Below are positions 1 through 6,327 of a stretch of 36,901 nucleotides of DNA, in pieces (positions within the stretch are counted from its first letter, which is position 1; every line of letters starts with the position of its first letter). This stretch comes from an uncultured Bacteroidales bacterium (lineage in GTDB: Bacteria > Bacteroidota > Bacteroidia > Bacteroidales > Bacteroidaceae): the NCBI GenBank assembly GCA_902791675.1, contig CADAWW010000008.1:1-36901 (forward strand). The letters run 5' to 3'. The notes beneath the pieces were generated by a model, which was given only the letters and a program-made list of their open reading frames with translations, was not told the origin of the DNA and searched no databases. Made by a program: the position numbers and the translations under genes.

Positions 1-911
1 AGTCTGCAATTCTTCTCGTCTAATGGTTTATCTGTATGAGGAATAAATTCTTTGCATGGATCTTGTGCATAATATTCCATTGCAAAGGTTGCCAGAGGAA
101 GCAGATTAATGCCATATCCTTCCTCGAGGGTAGCCATGTTACCGAAACGAAGAGACAGACGCAAAACTGTAGCTATACAAGGATCGCATCCGGCTGCTGC
201 GCCCATCCAAAGTGCATCGTGGTTGCCCCACTGTATATCGAAATTTTCTCGTGTCAGTAGATAGTCCATTATTATATGGGCTCCGGGACCGCGGTCGAAA
301 ATATCACCTAAGATATGTAGCTGGTCGATGCTAAGTCTTTGAATCACATTACACAATACGGTAATAAAATTTTGAGCTTGTCCCGTTTGTATGATCGTTT
401 CAATAATGCGTTGGAAATATGCTTCTTTGTCATCGTCAATAGGGCTTTCATGTAATAACTCTTCTATAATGTATGCAAACTGACGGGGGAGTACTTTACG
501 AACTTTACTACGGGTATATTTGCTGCTGACTGATTGGCATACCTGTATTAGCCGATAGAGCGATACCGAATAGTATTTACTTAAGTCTTCGTCGGTTTTT
601 TCTTTAATCATCTCGAGTTTTTTCTCGGGATAATATATAAGGGTACACAATTCACGAATTTCTCTGTCGGAAAGTGATTCTGCAAACAGTTCTTTAACCT
701 TACGTTTTATGTTACCGCTGGCATTGCGCAGAATATGTAAGAATGCCTCGTGTTCTCCATGTATGTCGGCAACAAAATGTTCAGTTCCTTTAGGCAGATT
801 CATTATTGCCTCAAGGTTGATAATCTCTGTACTTGCGCTACTGCTATTAGGAAATGTCTGTGAAAGAATTTCCAACAATCTCATATCTGCTCCCTTAATC
901 CTTTCGTTCAT
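1..911 (-). CDS. fbp: Fructose-1,6-bisphosphatase class III, N-terminal part (cut by window edge)
   Basis: This frame stays open to the window edge and encodes about 300 residues, roughly the first half of a family usually near 650 residues. It would hydrolyse fructose-1,6-bisphosphate to fructose-6-phosphate in gluconeogenesis, in the cytoplasm. The metallophosphatase motifs are visible in order: HFVADIHGEHEA near residue 45, GDIFDRGPGAH near residue 200 and WGNHDALWMGAAAGCDPC near residue 230. These match the class III (Firmicutes/Bacteroidetes) enzyme rather than the class I enzyme. The ATG at 911-909 was chosen because the N-terminus then reads MNERIKGADMRLLEILSQ; an in-frame ATG at 884 is the alternative. 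It is divergent from the PCMD gene, and the 116-bp gap carries a TTTTGTGCAAAA element at 964-975. Confidence 0.93.
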   Translation of the reverse strand, partial: MNERIKGADMRLLEILSQTFPNSSSASTEIINLEAIMNLPKGTEHFVADIHGEHEAFLHILRNASGNIKRKVKELFAESLSDREIRELCTLIYYPEKKLEMIKEKTDEDLSKYYSVSLYRLIQVCQSVSSKYTRSKVRKVLPRQFAYIIEELLHESPIDDDKEAYFQRIIETIIQTGQAQNFITVLCNVIQRLSIDQLHILGDIFDRGPGAHIIMDYLLTRENFDIQWGNHDALWMGAAAGCDPCIATVLRLSLRFGNMATLEEGYGINLLPLATFAMEYYAQDPCKEFIPHTDKPLDEKNCR

Positions 912-963
912 GCCTGTATTTGGTTTTTATGCATTTATTTTACAAAAATACTCCTTTTTTACG

Positions 964-975
964 TTTTGTGCAAAA
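964..975. promoter_or_regulatory. TTTTGTGCAAAA near-palindrome between fbp and the PCMD gene
   Basis: Two 5-bp inverted arms, TTTTG and CAAAA, are separated by TG. The identical 12-mer occurs at 35315-35326 before the acyl-CoA synthetase gene. It could be an operator shared by divergent promoters, or a chance sequence in AT-rich DNA. No regulator is identified. Confidence 0.3.
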
Positions 976-993
976 GATTACGTGTAAATTGTG

Positions 994-1001
994 TAACTTT
1001 G
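994..1001 (+). promoter_or_regulatory. Bacteroidetes-type -7 box (TAACTTTG) for the PCMD gene
   Basis: TAACTTTG matches the TAnnTTTG -7 consensus of the Bacteroidetes primary sigma factor and lies 26 bp before the ATG at 1028. The nearest upstream TTTG (965-968) is 25 bp away, which is longer than ideal for the -33 element, so only the -7 box is well supported. Confidence 0.6.
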
Positions 1002-1027
1002 CATCCGTTTGAACAAAAATATTGAAT

Positions 1028-1978
1028 ATGAAGTTTATATACACGCTATTATTGATGTTTTGTTTGACCTCAAATGTCAGATCTGAGGACGGTCAACTAA
1101 AGTTCAGTAATTTTGACACATGGATAACACGTTCCATTAAAGAAAGTCCATTGGTTGGCGGAAATATATGTACATTATATGAAATTGGTCCAAACGGTAA
1201 TTTCGATGGTGCCAGAGCATTTACTAATCAAGGTGGAAGTCCGTGGGCAAACAGTAATGTCTTTGCCAAAATGTTTGGTGTTGTAAAAACAAATGTCAGT
1301 GTCTGGCCCGACATTCATAGCAATGGTAAATGTGCAAAGTTATTTACACATATTGTAAATTGCAAGGCTATTGGTATTGTAAATGTAAGTGTTCTTGCCA
1401 CAGGAAGTGTCTTTACAGGAAGTGTTATAGAGCCTATAACAAGTTCATCCAATCCGATGTCAAAAATTAATGTTGGCATACCTTTTACCAAACGTCCCAA
1501 AGCCATAAAATTTGATTATAAATACCACAATCCCGGAAGTAATAGCAGAATAAAAGAAACCGGTTTCAGTAAGACAAAAGTTATTGAAGGTAAGGATATG
1601 GCTGAGTGTGTATGCCTACTTCAGAAACGCTGGGAAGATGAAGACGGCAACATACATGCACTGCGTATTGGAACAATGAGAGTCCGTTTCAATAGAAACA
1701 CTAACGGCTGGGTTGAAGGAAAAGAATTTCCCATTAACTATGGTGATATCAGCAAAGAAAGCTATTATAGAGATTGGATGGGTATGGTTAAAGGCGAGCG
1801 CGCTTATCATGCACTTAACACAAATGGTAAAAATGTTCCTATACAAGAAGATGGGTGGGCTGATGCTAATGATACTCCGACCCATCTGATTATCAAGTTT
1901 GACAGCAGTTATGGCGGTGCATATACAGGAACAGAAGGAAATACGCTATGGATCGATAATGTAAGATTTGTATACTGA
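1028..1978 (+). CDS. Secreted PCMD-type (putative carbohydrate metabolism domain) protein
   Basis: The 316-residue product starts with a typical signal peptide (MKFIYTLLLMFCLTSNVRS). The rest resembles the Bacteroidetes PCMD family (PF13201), beta-rich exported proteins often found with polysaccharide-related outer-membrane proteins; their biochemical role is not established. Family-like features are the FSNFDTWITR start of the mature domain, the KPKAIKFDYKYH-like core (here RPKAIKFDYKYHNPG) and the C-terminal TLWIDNVRFVY strand. The ATG at 1028 is preferred over an in-frame TTG at 1022 because it follows the -7 box and starts directly on the signal peptide. It stands just before nspC with no obvious functional link. 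The family call rests on pattern recognition only. Confidence 0.72.
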   Translation: MKFIYTLLLMFCLTSNVRSEDGQLKFSNFDTWITRSIKESPLVGGNICTLYEIGPNGNFDGARAFTNQGGSPWANSNVFAKMFGVVKTNVSVWPDIHSNGKCAKLFTHIVNCKAIGIVNVSVLATGSVFTGSVIEPITSSSNPMSKINVGIPFTKRPKAIKFDYKYHNPGSNSRIKETGFSKTKVIEGKDMAECVCLLQKRWEDEDGNIHALRIGTMRVRFNRNTNGWVEGKEFPINYGDISKESYYRDWMGMVKGERAYHALNTNGKNVPIQEDGWADANDTPTHLIIKFDSSYGGAYTGTEGNTLWIDNVRFVY

Positions 1979-1983
1979 CTTTC

Positions 1984-2007
1984 ATAATTTATAATTTATA
2001 ATTTATA
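1984..2007. repeat. Perfect heptamer tandem repeat (ATAATTT x 3.4)
   Basis: Three full ATAATTT units plus ATA run from 1984 to 2007 and end 4 bp before the nspC ATG at 2012. The repeat fills the position of the ribosome-binding region. Slippage would alter that region in 7-bp steps without affecting the coding frame. Confidence 0.85.
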
Positions 2008-2011
2008 ACCA

Positions 2012-3157
2012 ATGACACCATATTACCTATTTGAAGAACGATATCTAAGACGCAACCTGGAAATTATAAAGCATGTTGCTGATAGTGCCGGAGTTGAGAT
2101 TATCTTGGCGTTTAAAGCTTTTGCTTTATGGAAGACATTCCCTATTTTCAGAGAATACATAAATCATACAACGGCCAGTAGCCTGAATGAAGCACTGCTT
2201 TCATATCATGAGTTTGGAAGTCTGGCCCATACATATAGTCCAGCCTATACGGAAGACGATTTTCCTGCCATTCTGGATTGTAGTGGACATATTACGTTTA
2301 ATTCACTATCACAGTATGATCGATTTATTCCGATGGTGAAGTCATACAACAAACATAATGTCAGTGTAGGAATAAGAGTTAATCCCGAGTATAGCGAGAT
2401 AGAGACCGAGCTATATAACCCCTGTGCACCTGGCAGTAGATTCGGAATCTTGGCAGACCAACTACCAGAAATATTGCCGGAAGGTATAGAAGGTTTTCAC
2501 TGCCATTGTCATTGTGAGAGTTCTGCAGAAGCGTTGGAACATACATTGATTCATTTAGAAGAAAAATTCGGACGCTGGTTTGGCCAAATTAAATGGTTGA
2601 ATCTAGGTGGCGGACATTTGATGACTCGTGTAGACTATGACATCCCATACCTTATTAATATATTATTGTCACTTAAGAATCGATATCCACATCTTAACAT
2701 TATTCTGGAACCTGGAAGTGCTTTTGCCTGGCAAACTGGACCTTTAGTTTCCCAAGTCGTGGATGTTGTAGAAAATAAAGGTATTCGTACAGCCATCCTA
2801 AATGTATCTTTTACGTGTCATATGCCAGATTGTCTGGAGATGCCGTATCAGCCAACTGTCAGGGGAGCAGAAACTCTTCCATTTGATGCTGTCAAGACAG
2901 CTCAACCAGAGGACAACGTTTATCGTTTAGGTGGCAATAGCTGCTTAAGTGGAGATTATATGGGAAGTTGGAAATTTCCCAGCCCGATAGAGATCGGGCA
3001 AGAAATCATCTTCGAGGATATGATTCACTATACTACGGTAAAAACCTGTATGTTTAACGGAATTTCTCATCCTTCTATTGTATTTGAGCACTTAAATGGT
3101 TCAAAAGAAGTACTTAGAGAATATGATTATAAAGATTATCGTGATAGAATGGATTAA
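2012..3157 (+). CDS. nspC: Carboxynorspermidine/carboxyspermidine decarboxylase
   Basis: The 381-residue product is a PLP-dependent fold-type III (alanine racemase-like barrel) decarboxylase that removes CO2 from carboxyspermidine or carboxynorspermidine, the last step of the alternative spermidine pathway. Visible elements are the PLP lysine in ILAFKAFALWK (Lys35), HCHCHCESS near residue 165, the phosphate-binding NLGGGHLMT near residue 198, EPGSAFAWQTG near residue 234, and GNSCLSGDYMG with Cys311 as the likely active-site cysteine from the opposite subunit. Length matches the family (about 375-385). The partner carboxyspermidine dehydrogenase is not adjacent. The start at 2012 begins directly with the conserved TPYYLFEE segment. 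Confidence 0.93.
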   Translation: MTPYYLFEERYLRRNLEIIKHVADSAGVEIILAFKAFALWKTFPIFREYINHTTASSLNEALLSYHEFGSLAHTYSPAYTEDDFPAILDCSGHITFNSLSQYDRFIPMVKSYNKHNVSVGIRVNPEYSEIETELYNPCAPGSRFGILADQLPEILPEGIEGFHCHCHCESSAEALEHTLIHLEEKFGRWFGQIKWLNLGGGHLMTRVDYDIPYLINILLSLKNRYPHLNIILEPGSAFAWQTGPLVSQVVDVVENKGIRTAILNVSFTCHMPDCLEMPYQPTVRGAETLPFDAVKTAQPEDNVYRLGGNSCLSGDYMGSWKFPSPIEIGQEIIFEDMIHYTTVKTCMFNGISHPSIVFEHLNGSKEVLREYDYKDYRDRMD

Positions 3158-3172
3158 AAAAATGATGAATTA

Positions 3173-3204
3173 TTTGGCAGTTTGTCTAAAATGTTGTAAT
3201 TTTG
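3173..3204 (+). promoter_or_regulatory. Promoter of the tRNA cluster
   Basis: TTTG at 3173-3176, 20 bp of spacer, then TAATTTTG at 3197-3204. This agrees with the Bacteroidetes -33/-7 consensus and spacing. It lies 78 bp before the first tRNA and just after nspC. Confidence 0.75.
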
Positions 3205-3278
3205 CACTCGCAATTCGGAGGAATTGACAGATAACTGGTTAAATATTGAAATATTGAGAGTAATCTAATAAGTAGATT

Positions 3279-3412
3279 TCTTGCGGAAATAGCTCAGTTG
3301 GTAGAGCACAACCTTGCCAAGGTTGGGGTCGCGAGTTCGAGTCTCGTTTTCCGCTCGTAGAGCTAAACGAGCTCAAGGTTCAAAAAGCATCGAGTCTCGT
3401 TTTCCGCTCGTA
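3279..3412 (+). repeat. 134-bp duplication, copy 1 (tRNA-Gly plus tail)
   Basis: This segment recurs at 3611-3744 with a single mismatch (T at 3364, A at 3696). It holds the whole tRNA-Gly, a hairpin and a second copy of the last 18 nt of the tRNA plus 4 nt (3391-3412, identical to 3338-3359). The identity outside the tRNA points to a recent duplication or gene conversion. Confidence 0.9.
3283..3355 (+). tRNA. tRNA-Gly (GCC anticodon)
   Basis: 73 nt. The acceptor stem GCGGAAA pairs with TTTCCGC, the discriminator is T, the anticodon loop is in CCTTGCCAAGG giving GCC, and the T-loop is TTCGAGT. CCA is not encoded. It is first in the cluster and identical to the copy at 3615-3687. Confidence 0.96.
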
Positions 3413-3417
3413 TATTT

Positions 3418-3499
3418 GCCCAGGTGGCGGAATTGGTAGACGCGCACGTTTCAGGTGCGTGTGCCGCAAGGCGTGCAGGTTCGAGTCCTGTTCTGGGCA
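3418..3499 (+). tRNA. tRNA-Leu (CAG anticodon)
   Basis: 82 nt with a long variable arm (TGCCGCAAGGCG), as in class II tRNAs. The acceptor GCCCAGG pairs with TCTGGGC and the discriminator is A. By alignment to bacterial tRNA-Leu the anticodon loop is TTCAGGT, giving CAG. A shifted stem would read TTC, but the class II arm and AATTGGTAGACGC D-arm fit leucine. Confidence 0.93.
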
Positions 3500-3520
3500 C
3501 AACTTATTAGATGCTCTTTT

Positions 3521-3601
3521 GGAGAGGTGGCGGAATGGTAGACGCGCTACTTTGAGGTGGTAGTGCCGCGAGGCGTGGGAGTTCGAGTCTCCTCCTCTTC
3601 A
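3521..3601 (+). tRNA. tRNA-Leu (GAG anticodon)
   Basis: 81 nt, class II, with acceptor GGAGAGG pairing with CCTCTTC (one G-T pair) and discriminator A. The loop TTGAGGT gives anticodon GAG. It sits 21 bp after the CAG isoacceptor, so two leucine isoacceptors are co-transcribed. Confidence 0.94.
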
Positions 3602-3610
3602 CTTTTGATA

Positions 3611-3744
3611 TCTTGCGGAAATAGCTCAGTTGGTAGAGCACAACCTTGCCAAGGTTGGGGTCGCGAGTTCGAGTCTCGTTTTCCGCTCGTAGAGCAAAAC
3701 GAGCTCAAGGTTCAAAAAGCATCGAGTCTCGTTTTCCGCTCGTA
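3611..3744 (+). repeat. 134-bp duplication, copy 2 (tRNA-Gly plus tail)
   Basis: Second copy of 3279-3412 with one mismatch. Here the 53-bp tail unit begins to repeat again: 3670-3705 matches 3723-3758. The hairpin therefore appears a third time and is now followed by a T-run that makes a terminator. Confidence 0.9.
3615..3687 (+). tRNA. tRNA-Gly (GCC anticodon), second copy
   Basis: Identical in all 73 nt to the tRNA at 3283-3355, with the same flanks. It is the last tRNA of the cluster; the terminators follow at 3738-3807. Confidence 0.96.
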
Positions 3745-3762
3745 GAGCAAAACGAGCTTTTT
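3738..3762 (+). terminator. Terminator 1 of the tRNA cluster (third copy of the tail hairpin)
   Basis: GCTCGT at 3738-3743 pairs with ACGAGC at 3752-3757 and is followed by five T. The same hairpin occurs after each tRNA-Gly (3353-3372 and 3685-3704), but there TCAAGG replaces the T-run, so those copies should not terminate efficiently. Confidence 0.6.
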
Positions 3763-3765
3763 ACT

Positions 3766-3807
3766 AATGAAGGGTAGAGAAATTCTCCACCCTTCATTAT
3801 TTTTTTT
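3766..3807 (+). terminator. Strong terminator after the tRNA cluster, possibly bidirectional
   Basis: AATGAAGGGT (3766-3775) pairs with ACCCTTCATT (3789-3798), with extra pairing of GAGAA with TTCTC inside, followed by a T-rich run to 3807. The minus-strand gene at 3812 ends just beyond, so the hairpin may also serve that gene. Confidence 0.85.
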
Positions 3808-3811
3808 CACT

Positions 3812-4804
3812 TTATCGTCTTCCTCTTGAGACTGTCCCTCCACCGCCAGAACTTCTGCTACCGCCGTAACTTCCTCTCCCAGAACCAGTGCTGTTAAACC
3901 CTCCTCTACTAGAACTTCTTGTGCCTCCGAAACTGCTGTTTGAACTGGAACTTCTTGGACTGCTGTAGGTGCCTCCGCTTATGCCGGAACCTCTTGTTCC
4001 TTGGTAACTTCTGTTGGGGTTATAGTTCCTTGAACCTTCATCGTTCCTGTTTATATTATAATTGCGCGTAGAACGGTTTCCTGTTCCATAGTTTCCTTGT
4101 CTGTTTATGCTGGAGTTATCTCGTCCGTATCCACTTCCTCTAGAATTATCATTTCTTTGATTTCTGGTACTACTATTAGTAAATGAATTACCTCTGTCTG
4201 TTCTGTTCGTACCTCTATTTGGAACATCGAAGTGATATCCATTCCCATTTATTCTGCCTGTTCTATCTCGTACCATGGAACCTCTTTCACTTCCTCGTCC
4301 GCTTCTTACAGCAACTGGTCGATTCCCGCGTAGACCACCATTCCATGCAGGACGACGGTCGGCATAAAATCCGTTATGATGGTGAATACGTCCATGCCCT
4401 CCTCGATAGCTATAATATACAGTAGGGTAGCTATAGTAAAAATAACCATAATTATAATGAGTGTAAATGGGGAAATACCATCCGCCAGATCTCCAATAGA
4501 CAGGACGGATGAAATAATCAGCTGCCAACATGATACTATATTGCCAATCGTAAAGAATATGGCGGAAGTCTGATAGACGATAGGAGAGATAATCTTCGTA
4601 CAAGTCAGCTTCACTGTTTAGCGACAAGAAATAATCCAGATTTATTTCGTACGCATCGTTGTATTGCTGGTCGTTGAGGTTCAGCTCATAAGCCATTTTG
4701 TCTGTCAGATACAATGCCTCTTCGCGTGCACGTTCATAACTCATTGCAAAGGCTGTCTGCCAAGTTGCAAGGATCAGTAAAAAAGAAATTATGTACCTTT
4801 TCAT
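3812..4804 (-). CDS. Exported Arg/Gly/Ser/Asn-rich low-complexity protein of unknown function
   Basis: I do not recognise a named family. The 330-residue product has a clear signal peptide (MKRYIISFLLILATWQTAFA). A helical, acidic region follows (about residues 22-95, with LTDKMAYELNLNDQQYNDAYEI) and recalls the helical LTxxQ style of Spy/CpxP-like periplasmic proteins, though that likeness is weak. Next comes an aromatic Tyr/Trp/His stretch (about 95-150), and then a strongly basic tail rich in Arg, Gly, Ser and Asn to the C-terminus (about 150-330) with repeated GSR, RGG and SSRGG units. An exported basic tail of this kind could bind anionic envelope polymers or nucleic acid; that is inference. 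A TACTTTTG -7 box precedes it. Confidence 0.8.
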   Translation of the reverse strand: MKRYIISFLLILATWQTAFAMSYERAREEALYLTDKMAYELNLNDQQYNDAYEINLDYFLSLNSEADLYEDYLSYRLSDFRHILYDWQYSIMLAADYFIRPVYWRSGGWYFPIYTHYNYGYFYYSYPTVYYSYRGGHGRIHHHNGFYADRRPAWNGGLRGNRPVAVRSGRGSERGSMVRDRTGRINGNGYHFDVPNRGTNRTDRGNSFTNSSTRNQRNDNSRGSGYGRDNSSINRQGNYGTGNRSTRNYNINRNDEGSRNYNPNRSYQGTRGSGISGGTYSSPRSSSSNSSFGGTRSSSRGGFNSTGSGRGSYGGSRSSGGGGTVSRGRR

Positions 4805-4828
4805 AACCTGTGGATTTTATTTCTGATG

Positions 4829-4836
4829 CAAAAGTA
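4829..4836 (-). promoter_or_regulatory. -7 box (TACTTTTG) for the RG-rich protein gene
   Basis: On the minus strand TACTTTTG matches TAnnTTTG and lies 24 bp before the ATG at 4804. No clean -33 TTTG is seen at the expected distance. Confidence 0.5.
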
Positions 4837-4899
4837 CATGAATTCTTTCAAGTCCGAAAGTGGGTTTTCCCTATTAGTTGGTAGGAATTTCCTTATACT

Positions 4900-5715
4900 T
4901 TATAATGTGCATTGAAATGTAAAGTATTCTTTCTGAAAGAAAGTGAGGTCTGCTTTATTGCGGAAGAGGGCAAAAACTGTACTACCACTCCCACTCATAC
5001 ATGCGTATGATGCTCCGATCTGATATAATTGATGACGTATTCTTTCTATAGTGGGGTGGGAGGGGAAAACACTCTTCTCGAAGTCGTTAGTAATGGTTTC
5101 TCTCCAAGCTTCAACAGGTTTCTTAACTTCCTGTTTTATATCATATTTGGATGGTTTTGCATTAATTAATGCATAAGCTTCTTTTGTTGATACATAATCA
5201 TCCGGTTTTACCAAGACCAAGTGCCATCCTTTGAGATTGATTTCAATTGGTGAAAAGATATCTCCAATTCCTTCGGCATAAACAGGTCTGCTTTGAATGA
5301 AGAAGGGGCAGTCGGCACCCAATTTTGCAATTATTTTCTCCAGTTTATTATCAGTTAACTGCAATTCTAAATGCTTATTCAATTCCTTCATTACTGCAGC
5401 AGCATCACTGCTTCCTCCGCCTAATCCTGCTCCGCTAGGTATATTCTTTGTAAGCGAAATATGAACAGGTGGTACCGGACAATTATTTTCTCTTAACAAT
5501 CTTACAGCTTTCAGTACAAGATTATCATTAGGTTCTCCTTCTAATTTATGTCCGGCAAGTTCTATGCCATCTTCTTTGGCAAATGTTATTTTTATTTCGT
5601 CAAATAATGGCACTGGGTAGAATACTGTTTCAAGATTATGATATCCGTCTTCCCGCTTTGAGACAATGTTCAATCCAATGTTGATTTTGCAGCATGCTTT
5701 GGTCTTTATTGTCAT
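4900..5715 (-). CDS. ispE: 4-diphosphocytidyl-2-C-methyl-D-erythritol kinase
   Basis: The 271-residue GHMP-family kinase phosphorylates the 2-hydroxyl of CDP-methylerythritol with ATP in the MEP pathway of isoprenoid synthesis. The catalytic lysine is in KINIGLNIV (Lys10), the substrate segment DGYHNLETVFYPV follows near 23-35, the ATP loop PSGAGLGGGSSDA spans 93-105, the catalytic Asp is in LGADCPFF (Asp135), and the C-terminal GHMP motif CMSGSGSTVFALF is present. The ATG at 5715 was chosen over an in-frame ATG at 5769, because the -7 box at 5734-5741 would fall inside the longer version and family members start near MxxxxxxKIN. It is divergent from the rnf operon. Confidence 0.96.
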   Translation of the reverse strand: MTIKTKACCKINIGLNIVSKREDGYHNLETVFYPVPLFDEIKITFAKEDGIELAGHKLEGEPNDNLVLKAVRLLRENNCPVPPVHISLTKNIPSGAGLGGGSSDAAAVMKELNKHLELQLTDNKLEKIIAKLGADCPFFIQSRPVYAEGIGDIFSPIEINLKGWHLVLVKPDDYVSTKEAYALINAKPSKYDIKQEVKKPVEAWRETITNDFEKSVFPSHPTIERIRHQLYQIGASYACMSGSGSTVFALFRNKADLTFFQKEYFTFQCTL

Positions 5716-5733
5716 AACTTTCCATTTTTTCTG

Positions 5734-5741
5734 CAAAGTTA
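5734..5741 (-). promoter_or_regulatory. -7 box (TAACTTTG) for ispE
   Basis: TAACTTTG on the minus strand, 18 bp upstream of the ATG at 5715. Its place inside the longer possible reading frame supports the shorter IspE start. Confidence 0.6.
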
Positions 5742-5839
5742 CTTCTTTGAAGTATGTGTTATACTGCACGTATGCTTAAAAAGTGTTAAAGGGAACGCTG
5801 CATTCAATATATTATAATGTAAAGACGGAAAAATGTTTG

Positions 5840-5847
5840 TACCTTTG
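5840..5847 (+). promoter_or_regulatory. -7 box (TACCTTTG) for the rseC-rnf operon
   Basis: TACCTTTG fits the consensus and sits 19 bp before the first ATG of the operon at 5867. No comparable box was seen before the downstream rnf genes, which fits one long transcript. Confidence 0.6.
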
Positions 5848-5866
5848 TAGGGAATATTATGAATAG

Positions 5867-6289
5867 ATGGTACGTGAGGTAACAGAAATTATTCATCACA
5901 GAGGTGTTGTCGAGAAGATTGACGGCCCTAAATGTTACGTACGTATCTTACAGCATTCGGCCTGTTCCGGTTGTGCTGCACACAAGTTATGCAATAGTAG
6001 TGAAAGTAAGGAGAAAATTGTAGAAGCCTTGAATGTAGATAATGAAATACGAGTTGGGGATACTGTGGATATCGAAGGCACTGTCTCACAGGGTCTGCGC
6101 GCTGTATATATTTGTTATCTTCTGCCTTTAGTTTTAATGATGCTTTTTTTGTTTCTTGGATATCATCTGGGTGGCGAATTAACAGGCATTGCATTTTCTC
6201 TGTTTTTTTTGCCTGTCTATTATTTCGTGCTCTATTTGTATAGAAACAAAATCGGTAAGCATTTTGGATTTACTGTCCATAAACTATAA
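5867..6289 (+). CDS. rseC: RseC/MucC-family membrane protein (SoxR-reducing system type)
   Basis: The 140-residue product has a cytoplasmic N-terminal domain with the cysteine cluster HSACSGCAAHKLC (Cys33, 36 and 42) and two hydrophobic segments (about residues 78-98 and 104-124), which is the RseC architecture. Family members sit in or next to rnf/rsx operons; in Escherichia coli RseC acts with Rsx in keeping SoxR reduced. The biochemical role in Bacteroidetes is not known, and a part in assembly or redox tuning of the Rnf complex is inferred from position. It is the first gene of the operon, 38 bp before rnfB. Confidence 0.88.
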   Translation: MVREVTEIIHHRGVVEKIDGPKCYVRILQHSACSGCAAHKLCNSSESKEKIVEALNVDNEIRVGDTVDIEGTVSQGLRAVYICYLLPLVLMMLFLFLGYHLGGELTGIAFSLFFLPVYYFVLYLYRNKIGKHFGFTVHKL

Positions 6290-6327
6290 TCAAGTAAATT
6301 TATTAATAAACAAAACTAATAATACGT

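Noticed and set aside
3557..3745. A 62-codon reading frame across the tRNA cluster
   Set aside because: It overlaps tRNA-Leu(GAG) and the second tRNA-Gly and their duplicated tail; no coding character.
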